Source of the DNA: Obscuribacter phosphatis_A
GTDB taxonomy: Bacteria > Cyanobacteriota > Vampirovibrionia > Obscuribacterales > Obscuribacteraceae
Length of the DNA: 64,000 nucleotides
Direction of reading: 5' to 3'
Assembly (NCBI GenBank): GCA_017303615.1
Contig: JAFLCK010000004.1
Coordinates: 149,653 to 213,652, forward strand
In this document: positions 18,539 through 27,446 of the stretch, in pieces
Numbering within the stretch: the stretch's first letter is position 1
How the letters are laid out: each line of letters starts with the position of its first letter
The notes under the pieces: model-generated
Told to the model about the DNA's origin: nothing
The model's database searches: none
The model's input: only the letters and a program-made list of their open reading frames with translations
Program-made: the position numbers and the translations under genes

Positions 18539-19747
18539 TCAAGCCTCCGACTTTAGCATGTTCAATAGATAAGAAACTGTCTCGAGATAGATAGGGTCTT
18601 GTTCAATACAAGCTAGCGCATCGTCAACCAACTCAGAGCGTCCGCATTCGGTAGAACTATAGACTCCGGCGCGGCACTGTAGACGAGGCAATTCAACAAA
18701 CTCTTTGCGATCTTCATGCTTGACAGTGAGAGCGCCTTCTTGGAAGGTAACATGCAAATGCTCTTCAACCGAACAACAGCCAAGCTTATGAAAAGACACC
18801 TGCATAGAGGCTAAACCTGCCACAGGCCCATCTGCCCGAATATTGACGGTGAAAGGTTCGTGCGCACCCATAAAAGCGAGGCGACAAGCACCGTCATCCA
18901 GCCTAATCAGTTTGAGAAAACGAAGCTTGAGTCGGCTGCCGAGCCAAGCAACAAACAAGAGACTCTGAATAAAGCCGCCCTTGTCTCCGCAAACCAAATC
19001 TATGGTGTCAATAGCATTGAGACAATCGGTGCTCAATGAGACGTCTTTCTCATCAAAAGCAAAGGCAATAGCTTGCCGCCAAGGCTTTATCGCCAGCCAA
19101 GCCAGGTCGATAACATTGACGTTCTTAGCCTCTTCCAAGAGGAAAGAAAATCTTTCGAAAGTTGCATGGTCAAAAGTGGGCTGCTGTGAGCGAGAGTCGA
19201 CTATCAGATAGTCAAAAGAGGGCAAGAAGGTCTTCAGCTCAGATGGTTGGAAGTGCAATTGGGGAACATAGAGCCAGGAAGGCAAGTCGGCTATCACCAG
19301 GGGCGATATCACCGAGCTAAGACTGGCTGGACAAAATTCACGGCCGGTATAGCTGACCGTAATCTGCTCGCAGCACATCTGTTTGTCTAGGCGGCCGGGT
19401 AGAAAATGACAGCGGGCTGATACCCAAGCCTCAATTAGGGCATTTTCTTCGCTTCTGCTCTCATCTGTTTTGACCAGGGCAAGAAGCGCCCGCATCGGAT
19501 GGGTCAAAGTAATATCTGCCAACAAATTATCAAAGTCGACACCGCTATCATCCAGGCTGGAATCAACCAGCAAGACAAAATTGAGGGCGCAAGCTTTGAT
19601 TACATAAGCACCACCTTCTCCATTCTCGGTGCTCATTTTCCAGAGTTTAGAAAGCTCTCTTTCAATCTTCGCCACTTCAACAAGAGCCATCTGTCCCGAT
19701 AGAAAAGAAAGAATTGAATTTGTATCCGTAACTTCGGTCTGAGCCAT
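18539..19747 (-). CDS. opcA: OpcA-like glucose-6-phosphate dehydrogenase assembly protein
   Basis: 402 residues. OpcA proteins of cyanobacteria and actinobacteria activate or assemble G6P dehydrogenase and are encoded beside zwf. The match is by overall pattern (N-terminal region with ARCHFLPGRLDKQMCCEQI, a central SSVISPLVIADLPSWLYVP segment, a C-terminal SSTECGRSELVDDALACI) and by position: its ATG shares one base with the zwf stop (TAATG) and pgl follows. The N-terminal third is less conserved than the rest. No enzymatic motif is expected. Confidence 0.88.
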   Translation of the reverse strand: MAQTEVTDTNSILSFLSGQMALVEVAKIERELSKLWKMSTENGEGGAYVIKACALNFVLLVDSSLDDSGVDFDNLLADITLTHPMRALLALVKTDESRSEENALIEAWVSARCHFLPGRLDKQMCCEQITVSYTGREFCPASLSSVISPLVIADLPSWLYVPQLHFQPSELKTFLPSFDYLIVDSRSQQPTFDHATFERFSFLLEEAKNVNVIDLAWLAIKPWRQAIAFAFDEKDVSLSTDCLNAIDTIDLVCGDKGGFIQSLLFVAWLGSRLKLRFLKLIRLDDGACRLAFMGAHEPFTVNIRADGPVAGLASMQVSFHKLGCCSVEEHLHVTFQEGALTVKHEDRKEFVELPRLQCRAGVYSSTECGRSELVDDALACIEQDPIYLETVSYLLNMLKSEA

Positions 19748-21336
19748 TACAGCCTTCTCCAGCTATGACCAGTGGCGGCAAGCAATTGATCCGATTCCAC
19801 CGGACCCCAACTACCGGCAGCATACTTAGGAATCTCAGGCGCATCTTGCCAGGCGTCGATGATGGGCTGAATATAAGACCAAGAAGCATCGACGAAGTCG
19901 GAACGAGCAAAGAGCGATGGGTCACCATGCAGACAATCTAGTATCAGTCTTTCATAGGCAGTCGGAGTACGGGTGCCGAAAGCAGTGCCATATTTGAAAT
20001 CCATATTTAGCCAGCGCACAGTGGTGTGAGGACCAGGTTGCTTAGTGGCAAACTTGAGCGAAATGCCTTCATCAGGTTGAATCTGCATAACCAAAACATT
20101 GCCTGGAATATGACGCATTTCCCCCGAAACTTGATCTTTGCTATCAAAGAGACGATGAGGTGGTTCTTTGAAAACAACCGCCACTTCAGTAATTGACTTG
20201 GCAAGACGTTTGCCGGTGCGCACATAAATCGGCACTCCCGACCAGCGCCAGTTGTCGACCGAAAGCTTGAGAGCGGCAAAAGTAGCTGTATTTGATGTTT
20301 TCGACACAGAGGGCTCATCGCGATAGGCAGGCACCTGGCTGCCTAAAATAAAACCGTTGGCATACTGACCACGGACAACCTCACTAGCGAGACTCTCTTT
20401 GGTAAGCGGTCTCAAACTCTTCAAGACTTTATTCTTTTCGTCTCTGGTGCTTTCGGCATCCATAGAGATGGGCGGTTCCATCAATACAAGAGCCATAAGT
20501 TGCATAAGATGATTCTGCATCATGTCTCTCAAGGCGCCGGCATCATCATAATAGGCACCGCGCCCTTCCACCCCGAGGGTCTCAGCATTGGTCACTTGAA
20601 TATGATCAACATGATTGCGATTCCAGAGTGGTTCAAAAATTGCGTTGGCAAAACGAAAGACCATTATGTTCTGCACAGTCTCTTTGCCCAAATAATGATC
20701 GATGCGATAAATCTGATGCTCTCTCATTACCTCATGAATCTGCTCGTCCAGATAGCGAGAAGAAACCAAATCGTGACCAAAAGGTTTTTCAATCACCACA
20801 CGCGGATAGGTGGTTTCATTGGCTTTCGTCTTTACAACCAGACCACTTGCAGAGAGTCCTTTGATAATGGGCAGATAAAGACTCGGTGAAGTAGAAAGAT
20901 AGAAAACATGCCGCCCACCGGTACCATGCTTTTCATCAAGTTCGGACAAGGTCTTCTTGATTTCTTGAAAGCCCTCATCTTTACTGGAATCAGCAGGCTG
21001 ATAGTAAATTGATTGGGCGAAGCGTCCCCAAGATTCTTCAGTAAAAGACAGGTCTGGAGCGAACTTAATTAGCGACTCTTTCATTGCCGCCCTGAATTCA
21101 TCATGGCTGAAGACTGTGCGCGAAGTGCCCAAAAGCACAAAGCTGGCAGGCAGCAAGCCCTGCAAGAACAGTGCATAGACGGCTGGAATGAGCTTGCGCT
21201 TGGTCAGGTCGCCATTGGCGCCAAAAATGACAAAGGACAGGGGTTCAACCTGTTTCTCCGGTTCTAAACCGGCCAATAAAGGATTATCCAGAGCTGCCGA
21301 TATCGTGGCCATAGGTGAAGCCATCTCCTCAGTCAT
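19747..21336 (-). CDS. zwf: Glucose-6-phosphate 1-dehydrogenase
   Basis: Oxidises glucose 6-phosphate to the lactone with NADP, the entry step of the oxidative pentose phosphate pathway and a main source of NADPH. N-terminal Rossmann motif FGANGDLTKRKLIPA, catalytic RIDHYLGKETVQN and C-terminal YERLILDCLHGD are all present. The frame is open to a TTG at 21369. ATG codons at 21336, 21324 and 21312 are possible starts; a GAGGAG lies 12 bases before the last of them, and homology in the region LDNPLLAGL favours a start close to it. First gene of the long minus-strand run. Confidence 0.96.
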   Translation of the reverse strand: MTEEMASPMATISAALDNPLLAGLEPEKQVEPLSFVIFGANGDLTKRKLIPAVYALFLQGLLPASFVLLGTSRTVFSHDEFRAAMKESLIKFAPDLSFTEESWGRFAQSIYYQPADSSKDEGFQEIKKTLSELDEKHGTGGRHVFYLSTSPSLYLPIIKGLSASGLVVKTKANETTYPRVVIEKPFGHDLVSSRYLDEQIHEVMREHQIYRIDHYLGKETVQNIMVFRFANAIFEPLWNRNHVDHIQVTNAETLGVEGRGAYYDDAGALRDMMQNHLMQLMALVLMEPPISMDAESTRDEKNKVLKSLRPLTKESLASEVVRGQYANGFILGSQVPAYRDEPSVSKTSNTATFAALKLSVDNWRWSGVPIYVRTGKRLAKSITEVAVVFKEPPHRLFDSKDQVSGEMRHIPGNVLVMQIQPDEGISLKFATKQPGPHTTVRWLNMDFKYGTAFGTRTPTAYERLILDCLHGDPSLFARSDFVDASWSYIQPIIDAWQDAPEIPKYAAGSWGPVESDQLLAATGHSWRRL

Positions 21337-21484
21337 GGTTATGTAAGGCGTGATTTTAGCACCTATCAATTGTCAAACTGTTTATGAAGCCTGCCAAGCT
21401 TTCCCTATCTGCCCCAAAATGAAAGTAGGTGAAAAGCAAAAAAACAGAAAACTAAGGTAGTAAAACCTCTGCAATTGGGAAATC

Positions 21485-22921
21485 ATGTCTGTTATCTATG
21501 ATGTACATTCAGGGCTAGAAAGTGGGAGTGGCAAGATTCTCCAAATCAGCTCACTTGCCTCTCTGCAGAAAGTCCTGGCTAACCAAACTCCGCAAAACTC
21601 TCATTTTATTGCCCATGGCGCCAGGCATGCCATGGGCGGTCAGCAGTTCATTGATGGCGGCACCATGCTTGATCTGCGTCATATGAATAGAATGCTTTCT
21701 CTAGATTGCCGCGCCGGCACTGCTAAGTTTGAAAGTGGTGCCAGCTTTAAAGACGTAATCGAGAAGCTCAATGATCATCAAAACAAGAAAGGCAGCGAAG
21801 CCGATAAACAATGGACAATTAGACAAAAGCCCACCGGAGTCGACAGTATTACTCTGGGCGGTGCGGTTTCTTCCAATATTCATGGTAGAGGGCTGAAGAT
21901 GTCTCCCTTTGCCGATGATATCGAAGCAATTGAGTTATTGACACCGCAAGGAGAGCTTGTCAATCTAGAGAGAGCAAGCACCGACGATAACAAGCTATTC
22001 AGGCACGTGCTGGGAGGCTTTGGACTCTTCGGAGTGATTACATCGGTGACTTTGCGCCTAAAGAGAAGACATACTGTGCAAAGAGAGGTCAGCCTTTGCC
22101 GCAGCGAAGATCTTAACGGCCTTTTGGAAAAGCGCATTGCCGGCGGTGCCGAGTACGGTGATTTTCAGTTTGCCATTGATAGCAAAAGCGACGATTTTCT
22201 CTCACTTGGCATATTGTCCACCTATAAGCCGGTGCCGGTGCCAGAAGCCCAAGTTAGAGAGTTGCAAGGCAAACAGTCGTCTCTTTCACCTGAGAACTGG
22301 CGAGAACTTATCTATTTGGCGCATACAGATAAGAGAAAAGCTTTCAAACTGTATAGCGATCATTATTTGCGCACAAATGGCCAGTTATATCTCACCGACG
22401 CCATGCAGCTGAGCACCTATTTTGAGAACTATCACCGCGGCATGAAGCAGGAGCATTTGAGACATGGTTCTGAAATCATCACCGAACTCTATGTACCAAT
22501 GCCCTATTTGCCCTATTTCCTACGAAAAGCAGCCACTATTTTGAGAACTAGAATGGCTGACCTTATTTATGGAACCGTTCGCTTAACTGAAAAAGACAGC
22601 ATCAGTGCCTTACCTTGGGCACGGGAGCAAAGAGCCTGCATCGTTTTTAACCTGCATGTCGATCAAGCGACTTTAGGCAACACACAAGAAACACTGAGAG
22701 AACTGATTGATCTGGCTCTCGCTCTGGCAGGCAGCTTTTATTTGACTTACCATCGCTATTTCAGAGAAGATCAAATCAGACATGCCTATCCTGAGATAGA
22801 GGACTTCCTGGCTTACAAATGTGAGATTGATCCGCAATGGCGAATAAGGAACAACTGGCTTTTAGATCTTGAGCGAAAGCTCAATTTAAAGATGGTATCT
22901 CATCATCAAACTGCACGTTGA
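21485..22921 (+). CDS. FAD-binding (PCMH-type) oxidoreductase, sugar-oxidase-like
   Basis: 478-residue flavoprotein with a p-cresol methylhydroxylase-type FAD domain: AHGARHAMGGQQF (about 43-55), FESGASFKDVIE, then VDSITLGGAVSSNIHGRG (about 119-136) and HVLGGFGLFGVIT. The C-terminal substrate domain (about 200-470) resembles alditol/aldonolactone oxidases and DprE1-type enzymes loosely; no covalent-FAD His motif (S-G-H) is evident. GGGAAA precedes the ATG. It is divergent from zwf with 148 bases between, so the two could share regulation. The substrate is unknown; an aldose, alditol or lipid-linked sugar is possible. Confidence 0.8.
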   Translation: MSVIYDVHSGLESGSGKILQISSLASLQKVLANQTPQNSHFIAHGARHAMGGQQFIDGGTMLDLRHMNRMLSLDCRAGTAKFESGASFKDVIEKLNDHQNKKGSEADKQWTIRQKPTGVDSITLGGAVSSNIHGRGLKMSPFADDIEAIELLTPQGELVNLERASTDDNKLFRHVLGGFGLFGVITSVTLRLKRRHTVQREVSLCRSEDLNGLLEKRIAGGAEYGDFQFAIDSKSDDFLSLGILSTYKPVPVPEAQVRELQGKQSSLSPENWRELIYLAHTDKRKAFKLYSDHYLRTNGQLYLTDAMQLSTYFENYHRGMKQEHLRHGSEIITELYVPMPYLPYFLRKAATILRTRMADLIYGTVRLTEKDSISALPWAREQRACIVFNLHVDQATLGNTQETLRELIDLALALAGSFYLTYHRYFREDQIRHAYPEIEDFLAYKCEIDPQWRIRNNWLLDLERKLNLKMVSHHQTAR

Positions 22922-23477
22922 CCACTTCAATTCCTAGCCCGATCAAATAGTCAACCAGGTCATTTCTTCTTTCGCCTAGAGGCCAGAGCGGCACCTCGAG
23001 ATGGCTATAGGCTGTATGAAAAATCATCGATGCCGAATCGGGGTAGGGATAGTATTCGCAATAGCGTACATCAGGCAGATAGACCATGACTCGCCCAATT
23101 TTACGTCTTTGCGAGCGCTTATCTCGGCTTTGCTGCTGCTTCTTCTTCTTGACTTGATCTGACGATTCTGGCGGTAAGCTCAATATCTCAAGAATAAGTT
23201 CGGTTGGGGTAATTTCAAAGTTATAAAGGCGCTGCCCGTTTGAGAGCATACGCCAGGCAACAGTTAGAACAATGAAAAGAAAGGCCAAAGCTGACGCTGA
23301 AAGGAGCAGAGCAAAAATGGCATTCTGAGCAAAGAGAAGAAATGACAGAGCCAAAGTGACGGCAATTTGCACTAAGGCTAAAGCAAGACCAACAACTAAG
23401 GGCAGATTGCTGCTGCGCCCACCTTTGTTTCCGGCGGCACAGCTAAATTTAAGACCATTGTCGCCAAGCAAAAGCAT
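22881..23477 (-). CDS. Membrane protein of unknown function
   Basis: 198 residues, no family recognised. After about 25 hydrophilic residues come two membrane segments (about 25-47 and 52-72), a linker and a soluble domain. A strongly basic stretch rich in K, Q and R (about 108-127) follows SLPPESSDQ, and the C-terminal part contains VRYCEYYPYPDSASMIF and NDLVDYLIGLGIEV. The fold resembles YcxB/PH-like membrane-anchored domains in layout only. Its 3' end overlaps that of the plus-strand flavoprotein by 41 bases. Confidence 0.6.
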   Translation of the reverse strand: MLLLGDNGLKFSCAAGNKGGRSSNLPLVVGLALALVQIAVTLALSFLLFAQNAIFALLLSASALAFLFIVLTVAWRMLSNGQRLYNFEITPTELILEILSLPPESSDQVKKKKQQQSRDKRSQRRKIGRVMVYLPDVRYCEYYPYPDSASMIFHTAYSHLEVPLWPLGERRNDLVDYLIGLGIEVVNVQFDDEIPSLN

Positions 23478-23540
23478 CGCTTACACCCAAAGATGCCAAT
23501 AGCTAAATTATGCCCGCTACGGAAGGAAAAATTCCGGTTT

Positions 23541-25112
23541 CTAAGAACCAAAAATAGAACTAATGACAAAAAAAGTTCCACTATTCCACATACAATGCGC
23601 AACCATCGAAGGAATGAGCGAACGAGTGCGTTCAAAAACAAAGGCGAAAACAAAGCCTAGTACAAAAAGCTGAATAAAAGCCCCCTGATCAAGATGGATA
23701 CCGGCAAAAACAGCCGCAGAAATAATCATAGATAGGAAAGCAGAAAGTTTGGTTCTTAACGATGTATAGAGAAAACCTCGGAACAAGGTCTCTTCGCAGA
23801 GAGCCGGCAATACACCCAAAGCAATTACGAACAAAACGGAAGTGAAGGCGTCGCCGTTGCGCGCCGCTTCCATTACTACAGCCAAAATAGGATTAGAAGA
23901 TCCATTCGAGTTTAAGTAGCCTTTGGCCAGTGCCGAACCAACCAAAACCAAGGGCAGACAGGCACACCAGGTGAGGACTCCCGCCAAAACAAGGCCAAAC
24001 CAGCCCCGGCGCGGTGTCTTAAATTTCAACTTAACAGCATCGACAAACTTAATGCCTGTTCCGCGCAAGCAAAGCAACCAGACCAAAAGCAAAGAAGGCA
24101 CATTATTCATCAAATAAATCACCATGGTAATCAAGGCGATTGTGTTTGAGTTCATGCCCAAACCCTTGAGGGGGCGAGCAACATTTACTATTACCGGCGA
24201 AATCATACATTCAAGGGCAAGCCAGAATACAAAAACGGCAAAGACCTTCTCAAAGCCGTAATTTATTGGCGCCTTAATCTCTTCAAGAGCTGGTCCTTGG
24301 CTGATATTGCGTGGAATGAGGAAAAGCTGAACGATAAGGACGACTAGACCAACCAAGCCACAAACAAGAGCGGTAAAGAAAGTGAGCAAAATCTTCTGCA
24401 CAAAAGAAGAAGCAGCCTGGTTGTAGCGATTCAAGGCTTTGTCGGCTTCGGCTTTCATACCGGCAACGCGGTAAAGCTCAACCCGGGTTACGTCCCTAAA
24501 CCAGCCGGCTGGAACCTTACCTTCCACAAACTGAGCGTAGGTTTCCACTTCGGACTTATTAAGTGAGCGCTTCAGATACAGTTTATCGATCAGCTCAGAG
24601 CCGAGGATGGCCAGTTCAGGTTTTTCAACCTTGGCAAGCTTGATGCGATTGACCAACTCCTTCACTTCGGCGACTGAGCCTTTTCCGCCTACCTCTCCTA
24701 GTAGAACAGCCTTTTTCAGACAAAGCATAAATGACTTGCTGTCTTTGTCGGCGGCAAGGGACATTGCCTTGCGGGCTTGCTCCTTAATGCGGTCAGCCTC
24801 TTCGCTAAACTTGCCGGTAACCTCAGCGCTGCCGGGCATGTCGTCAAAAGTGCCGGAAAGCGACTTAATAGCACTGTAAAGGCGCATACAAAACTCAACC
24901 TGGGCTAAATCCATAGTTGAGCCGGAACGGTCCTGGCTTTCACGCTTAATCAGTGTTTGACCGAGCACAACCACCACAAGGGTTGTAGCGGCTGCCAATA
25001 GAGAACGGAATGTAATAACCTTGAAGTCCGTCTCCCTGGCAAAGAAGGCGACACAAGCAAGTAAAACAACCAATACTTGCAGAGCTTGACTGATATTATC
25101 AACGCTAAACAC
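23541..25112 (-). CDS. CPBP-family intramembrane metalloprotease
   Basis: 523 residues, about 8-9 membrane segments. The C-terminal domain is the CPBP/Abi (Rce1-like) fold: E440/E441 and R445 in EETLFRG, H473 in GIHLDQG and H506 in MVAHCMWN, in the order and spacing of the catalytic motifs 1-3. Upstream lies an unusually long region: an N-terminal membrane pair, then about 170 helical hydrophilic residues (about 50-235) rich in Lys and Glu, then further membrane segments. The start is GTG 25112 without a clear ribosome site. CPBP proteins process prenylated or signal peptides or give bacteriocin self-immunity; the role here is open. Confidence 0.85.
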   Translation of the reverse strand: MFSVDNISQALQVLVVLLACVAFFARETDFKVITFRSLLAAATTLVVVVLGQTLIKRESQDRSGSTMDLAQVEFCMRLYSAIKSLSGTFDDMPGSAEVTGKFSEEADRIKEQARKAMSLAADKDSKSFMLCLKKAVLLGEVGGKGSVAEVKELVNRIKLAKVEKPELAILGSELIDKLYLKRSLNKSEVETYAQFVEGKVPAGWFRDVTRVELYRVAGMKAEADKALNRYNQAASSFVQKILLTFFTALVCGLVGLVVLIVQLFLIPRNISQGPALEEIKAPINYGFEKVFAVFVFWLALECMISPVIVNVARPLKGLGMNSNTIALITMVIYLMNNVPSLLLVWLLCLRGTGIKFVDAVKLKFKTPRRGWFGLVLAGVLTWCACLPLVLVGSALAKGYLNSNGSSNPILAVVMEAARNGDAFTSVLFVIALGVLPALCEETLFRGFLYTSLRTKLSAFLSMIISAAVFAGIHLDQGAFIQLFVLGFVFAFVFERTRSLIPSMVAHCMWNSGTFFVISSIFGS

Positions 25113-25169
25113 AACTACAGAATAGCAAAATTGCCGGCTCTTAGTTGCATTCTTATATAAGTTCGCCGG

Positions 25170-25496
25170 TTATTCGCCCGAGCTGGTGGCATCGACACCA
25201 CCGGTAAAGAAGGTATTGCCGTATTCGCCCAGTTGCCCGAAACCACTGAATTCGCCATACTCACCAAAGCCTTCCAAACCGCCGAAAGCCGTGCCGGTAT
25301 CGTGCAGGAAGTCTTTGTCATTGCCGGGAAAGAGAGCCGGGTCTCCTTGCGGCACCTGGTCGGCATAATAGCCCCAAGGAAAGCCATTCATTAGATTTCG
25401 ACGCATCATAAAACGGGGTTTGGCAACAAAACCCAAGCCCAGAATAACAACCACCACAAAGGCAAACTCTGTTAAGGCTATATTCCAGAAGTTCAT
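25170..25496 (-). CDS. Small membrane-anchored protein, Gly/Phe-rich tail, unknown function
   Basis: 108 residues. One N-terminal membrane segment (about 6-25, FAFVVVVILGLGFVA) is followed by a basic patch (RFMMRR) and a C-terminal half rich in Gly, Phe and acidic residues with a loose repeat of the type GEYGEFSGFGQLGEYG. AGGA lies 8 bases before the ATG. No family recognised. The tail looks disordered; the protein is probably a small inner-membrane accessory factor. It lies 57 bases upstream of the CPBP gene in the same direction. Confidence 0.65.
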   Translation of the reverse strand: MNFWNIALTEFAFVVVVILGLGFVAKPRFMMRRNLMNGFPWGYYADQVPQGDPALFPGNDKDFLHDTGTAFGGLEGFGEYGEFSGFGQLGEYGNTFFTGGVDATSSGE

Positions 25497-25614
25497 CTTC
25501 GTCCTACTCCGAACACTCGGTTCTCAAACCTGTTCATCAAACTCGCTTGAATTTTACTGAAAAGCTCGTTTTCTTAAAAATCCAAAAGCCAGATGCCCCA
25601 AATTCCGGGGCGAC

Positions 25615-25629
25615 TCTCATATTATGAGA
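25615..25629. promoter_or_regulatory. 15-bp palindrome upstream of the 108-residue protein gene
   Basis: TCTCATATTATGAGA has perfect 7-base arms around one central base. It is 119 bases upstream of the start at 25496 and 69 bases downstream of the ribbon-helix-helix regulator gene. Size and symmetry fit a dimeric regulator site, possibly for that neighbour. A GC hairpin (GCCCC...GGGGC, about 25595-25611) lies beside it. Confidence 0.35.
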
Positions 25630-25697
25630 AATCGGACCCCGGTACAAGGGGAAAGATTAAAGACGATGGGAGAAATACTACTGAGACTGGCTAACTA

Positions 25698-25904
25698 TTA
25701 CTCACTATCGGTGAGAATAGCCATTTTTTGATTACCGACCTGACTGACCTGCATTCTAGGTCCCTGATTACGCTTAAAACCGTCGATATAACGACGCAGC
25801 GCTTCTCTTATCAGATCGGAACGTGTGCGATGTTCAACTGAAGCAACAAAGTCGATTTGCTCAAGTAAACCAGGGGGTAGAGCAACTAGTACTTTCTTAG
25901 GCAT
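25698..25904 (-). CDS. Ribbon-helix-helix (CopG/MetJ-type) DNA-binding protein
   Basis: 68 residues. An N-terminal strand (KKVLVALPP) and two helices with EHRTRSDLIREALRRYID form a classical RHH fold, which binds operators as dimers or tetramers through the paired strands. The C-terminal 20 residues are hydrophilic. Start chosen at ATG 25904 because AAGGAAC lies 6 bases upstream; the frame continues upstream without a good site. There is no adjacent toxin gene, so an antitoxin role is not supported; autoregulation or control of the neighbours is more likely. Confidence 0.78.
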   Translation of the reverse strand: MPKKVLVALPPGLLEQIDFVASVEHRTRSDLIREALRRYIDGFKRNQGPRMQVSQVGNQKMAILTDSE

Positions 25905-26343
25905 GCAAGTTCCTTTTTGTAAATTCCAAAAAAGTATCACCAAAATTTACGAAATCAGCCAAGTTACAAACAGGCTGTGCCAGGTAAACTAGACACGACA
26001 AGTTGGTTGGCACGACAAGTGAAACAGTGCGCAAGCTCACCGTTTTTGCCAGGCGTGACCGCCGATTTCCATAAACAAATCTACACGCTCTACTAACCTT
26101 TTTAAAGGGCTAAAACGCCCATAAAACCTAAGCTCTATCAAACTAATCTAAAAGTCCCCGACATAGCCCCCAAAAGACACCCAAGCCGCCAACAAGAAAA
26201 CCCGCATAAATAGACGCTTTTCATAAGACCAAAGCAAACGAAAACAAAAGCATCAACAAGGAGACTCCAGAAAAATTTTAAGCAAACTGTCCAAAAGCTA
26301 GCTTTCATGCGGATACTCAGCAAATACACAATCATCCTTTTAT
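25905..26343. other. Intergenic region of about 440 bases with direct repeats
   Basis: No convincing gene is seen. The region holds the promoters of the divergent RHH regulator and selD. It contains a 10-base direct repeat (25994-26003 and 26011-26020), a GGGC...GCCC hairpin near 26106-26119 and AT-rich sequence before selD. The selD ATG lacks a Shine-Dalgarno sequence. A possible 65-codon frame on the minus strand (26138-26335) is rejected as non-coding. Confidence 0.5.
25994..26020. repeat. Direct repeat CACGACAAGT, 17-base period
   Basis: Two exact copies of CACGACAAGT (25994-26003 and 26011-26020) lie 90-116 bases upstream of the RHH regulator start. Tandem half-sites with a spacing of nearly one and a half helix turns are plausible operators for RHH proteins; the assignment is positional. 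Confidence 0.4.
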
Positions 26344-27423
26344 ATGTCTATCGATAATCCAAAAGACGACAACACGAACAACACACATCGCTTGACGAGT
26401 AATGTCAAAGCTGGTGGCTGTGCCGCCAAGATGAGTTCGTCCGAACTAAAGCAGATTTTGGCTAATCTGCCCAAAGCAAAAGATCCAAGGCTTCTTACCG
26501 GCATCGATAATTTCGAGGACGCGGCCGCTTTTCAATTGAACGGCGATCTGGCTCTTGTCAAAACTGTAGATTTCTTTCCGCCTCTTTTAGATGATCCCTA
26601 TCTCTACGGTCAGATAGCCGCCACCAATGCCCTATCCGACATCTACGCCATGGGAGCGAAACCCGCACTAGCCCTGGCTCTATTGGTATTTCCCACCTGC
26701 GATTTCCCTCTCGATATAGCGGCTGAAATTCTCAAAGGTGGTGCCGACCAGGTGAGCAAAGCCGGTGCCATCATCGCTGGTGGTCATTCCATACAGGGCA
26801 GCGAAACATTATATGGACTTTGCGTCTCTGGTTTTGTTCATCCCGATAAACTGCTCACCAATAGTGGTGCCAAGCCTAAAGACAGAATCATCGCCACAAA
26901 ATCCCTGGGCGCCGGTGTTAGTCTCTTGGCACTCAAAGCCGGATTGTTGAATGATGAAGCTAAAAGTCGACTCTTTTCCAATCTCACCACCCTTAACGAT
27001 AAGGCAATAGATGCACTTAGCTATTTGTCGCCTAACATACATGCTTGTACAGATATAACCGGCTTCGGCTTGATAGGACATATACAAGAGATGTCTAAGG
27101 CCAGCAAACTAGGAGCGGTGGTGGAAGTAAGCAGCATCCGCTTCCTGCCCGGTGTGCTTGAACTAGCCAGCCAAGGCTTGGTGCCGGCGGCGGCCTATGG
27201 TAATCGCAAATCATTCCAAGGAAATGTTTCCTATATAAAGGATCTGCCTCTTGAGGTTACTGACCTACTCTACGATCCCCAAACTTCTGGTGGTCTTCTT
27301 TTTGCCGTAGAGCCCGAGTATAGCGAAGACTGCCTCAAGGCTCTAGCTTTGGTAGGAATTGAAGCCTCGTGCATAGGACACTTTGAAGAAGGTATTCCAG
27401 GACACATAGATATCAAACCCTGA
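26344..27423 (+). CDS. selD: Selenide, water dikinase (selenophosphate synthase)
   Basis: Makes selenophosphate from selenide and ATP, the donor for selenocysteine, 2-selenouridine in tRNA and selenium cofactors. 359 residues with AIRS-type N and C domains. The nucleophile segment GGCAAKM (24-30) has C26 (Cys and not selenocysteine) and K29. VKTVDFFPPLLDDPYLYGQI, NALSDIYAMGAKP, GGHSIQG and CTDITGFGLIGH are family signatures. The ATG has no visible ribosome site. yedF follows after 23 bases, so the pair is an operon. No selA, selB or selenocysteine tRNA lies in the window. Confidence 0.96.
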   Translation: MSIDNPKDDNTNNTHRLTSNVKAGGCAAKMSSSELKQILANLPKAKDPRLLTGIDNFEDAAAFQLNGDLALVKTVDFFPPLLDDPYLYGQIAATNALSDIYAMGAKPALALALLVFPTCDFPLDIAAEILKGGADQVSKAGAIIAGGHSIQGSETLYGLCVSGFVHPDKLLTNSGAKPKDRIIATKSLGAGVSLLALKAGLLNDEAKSRLFSNLTTLNDKAIDALSYLSPNIHACTDITGFGLIGHIQEMSKASKLGAVVEVSSIRFLPGVLELASQGLVPAAAYGNRKSFQGNVSYIKDLPLEVTDLLYDPQTSGGLLFAVEPEYSEDCLKALALVGIEASCIGHFEEGIPGHIDIKP

Positions 27424-27446
27424 CTTTGAAAGAGAATGGACCATCA

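Noticed and set aside
26138..26335. A 65-codon hydrophobic frame on the minus strand between the RHH gene and selD
   Set aside because: Rich in Cys, Trp and Phe as expected from AT-rich intergenic sequence, without a ribosome site; more likely the upstream region of the divergent genes.
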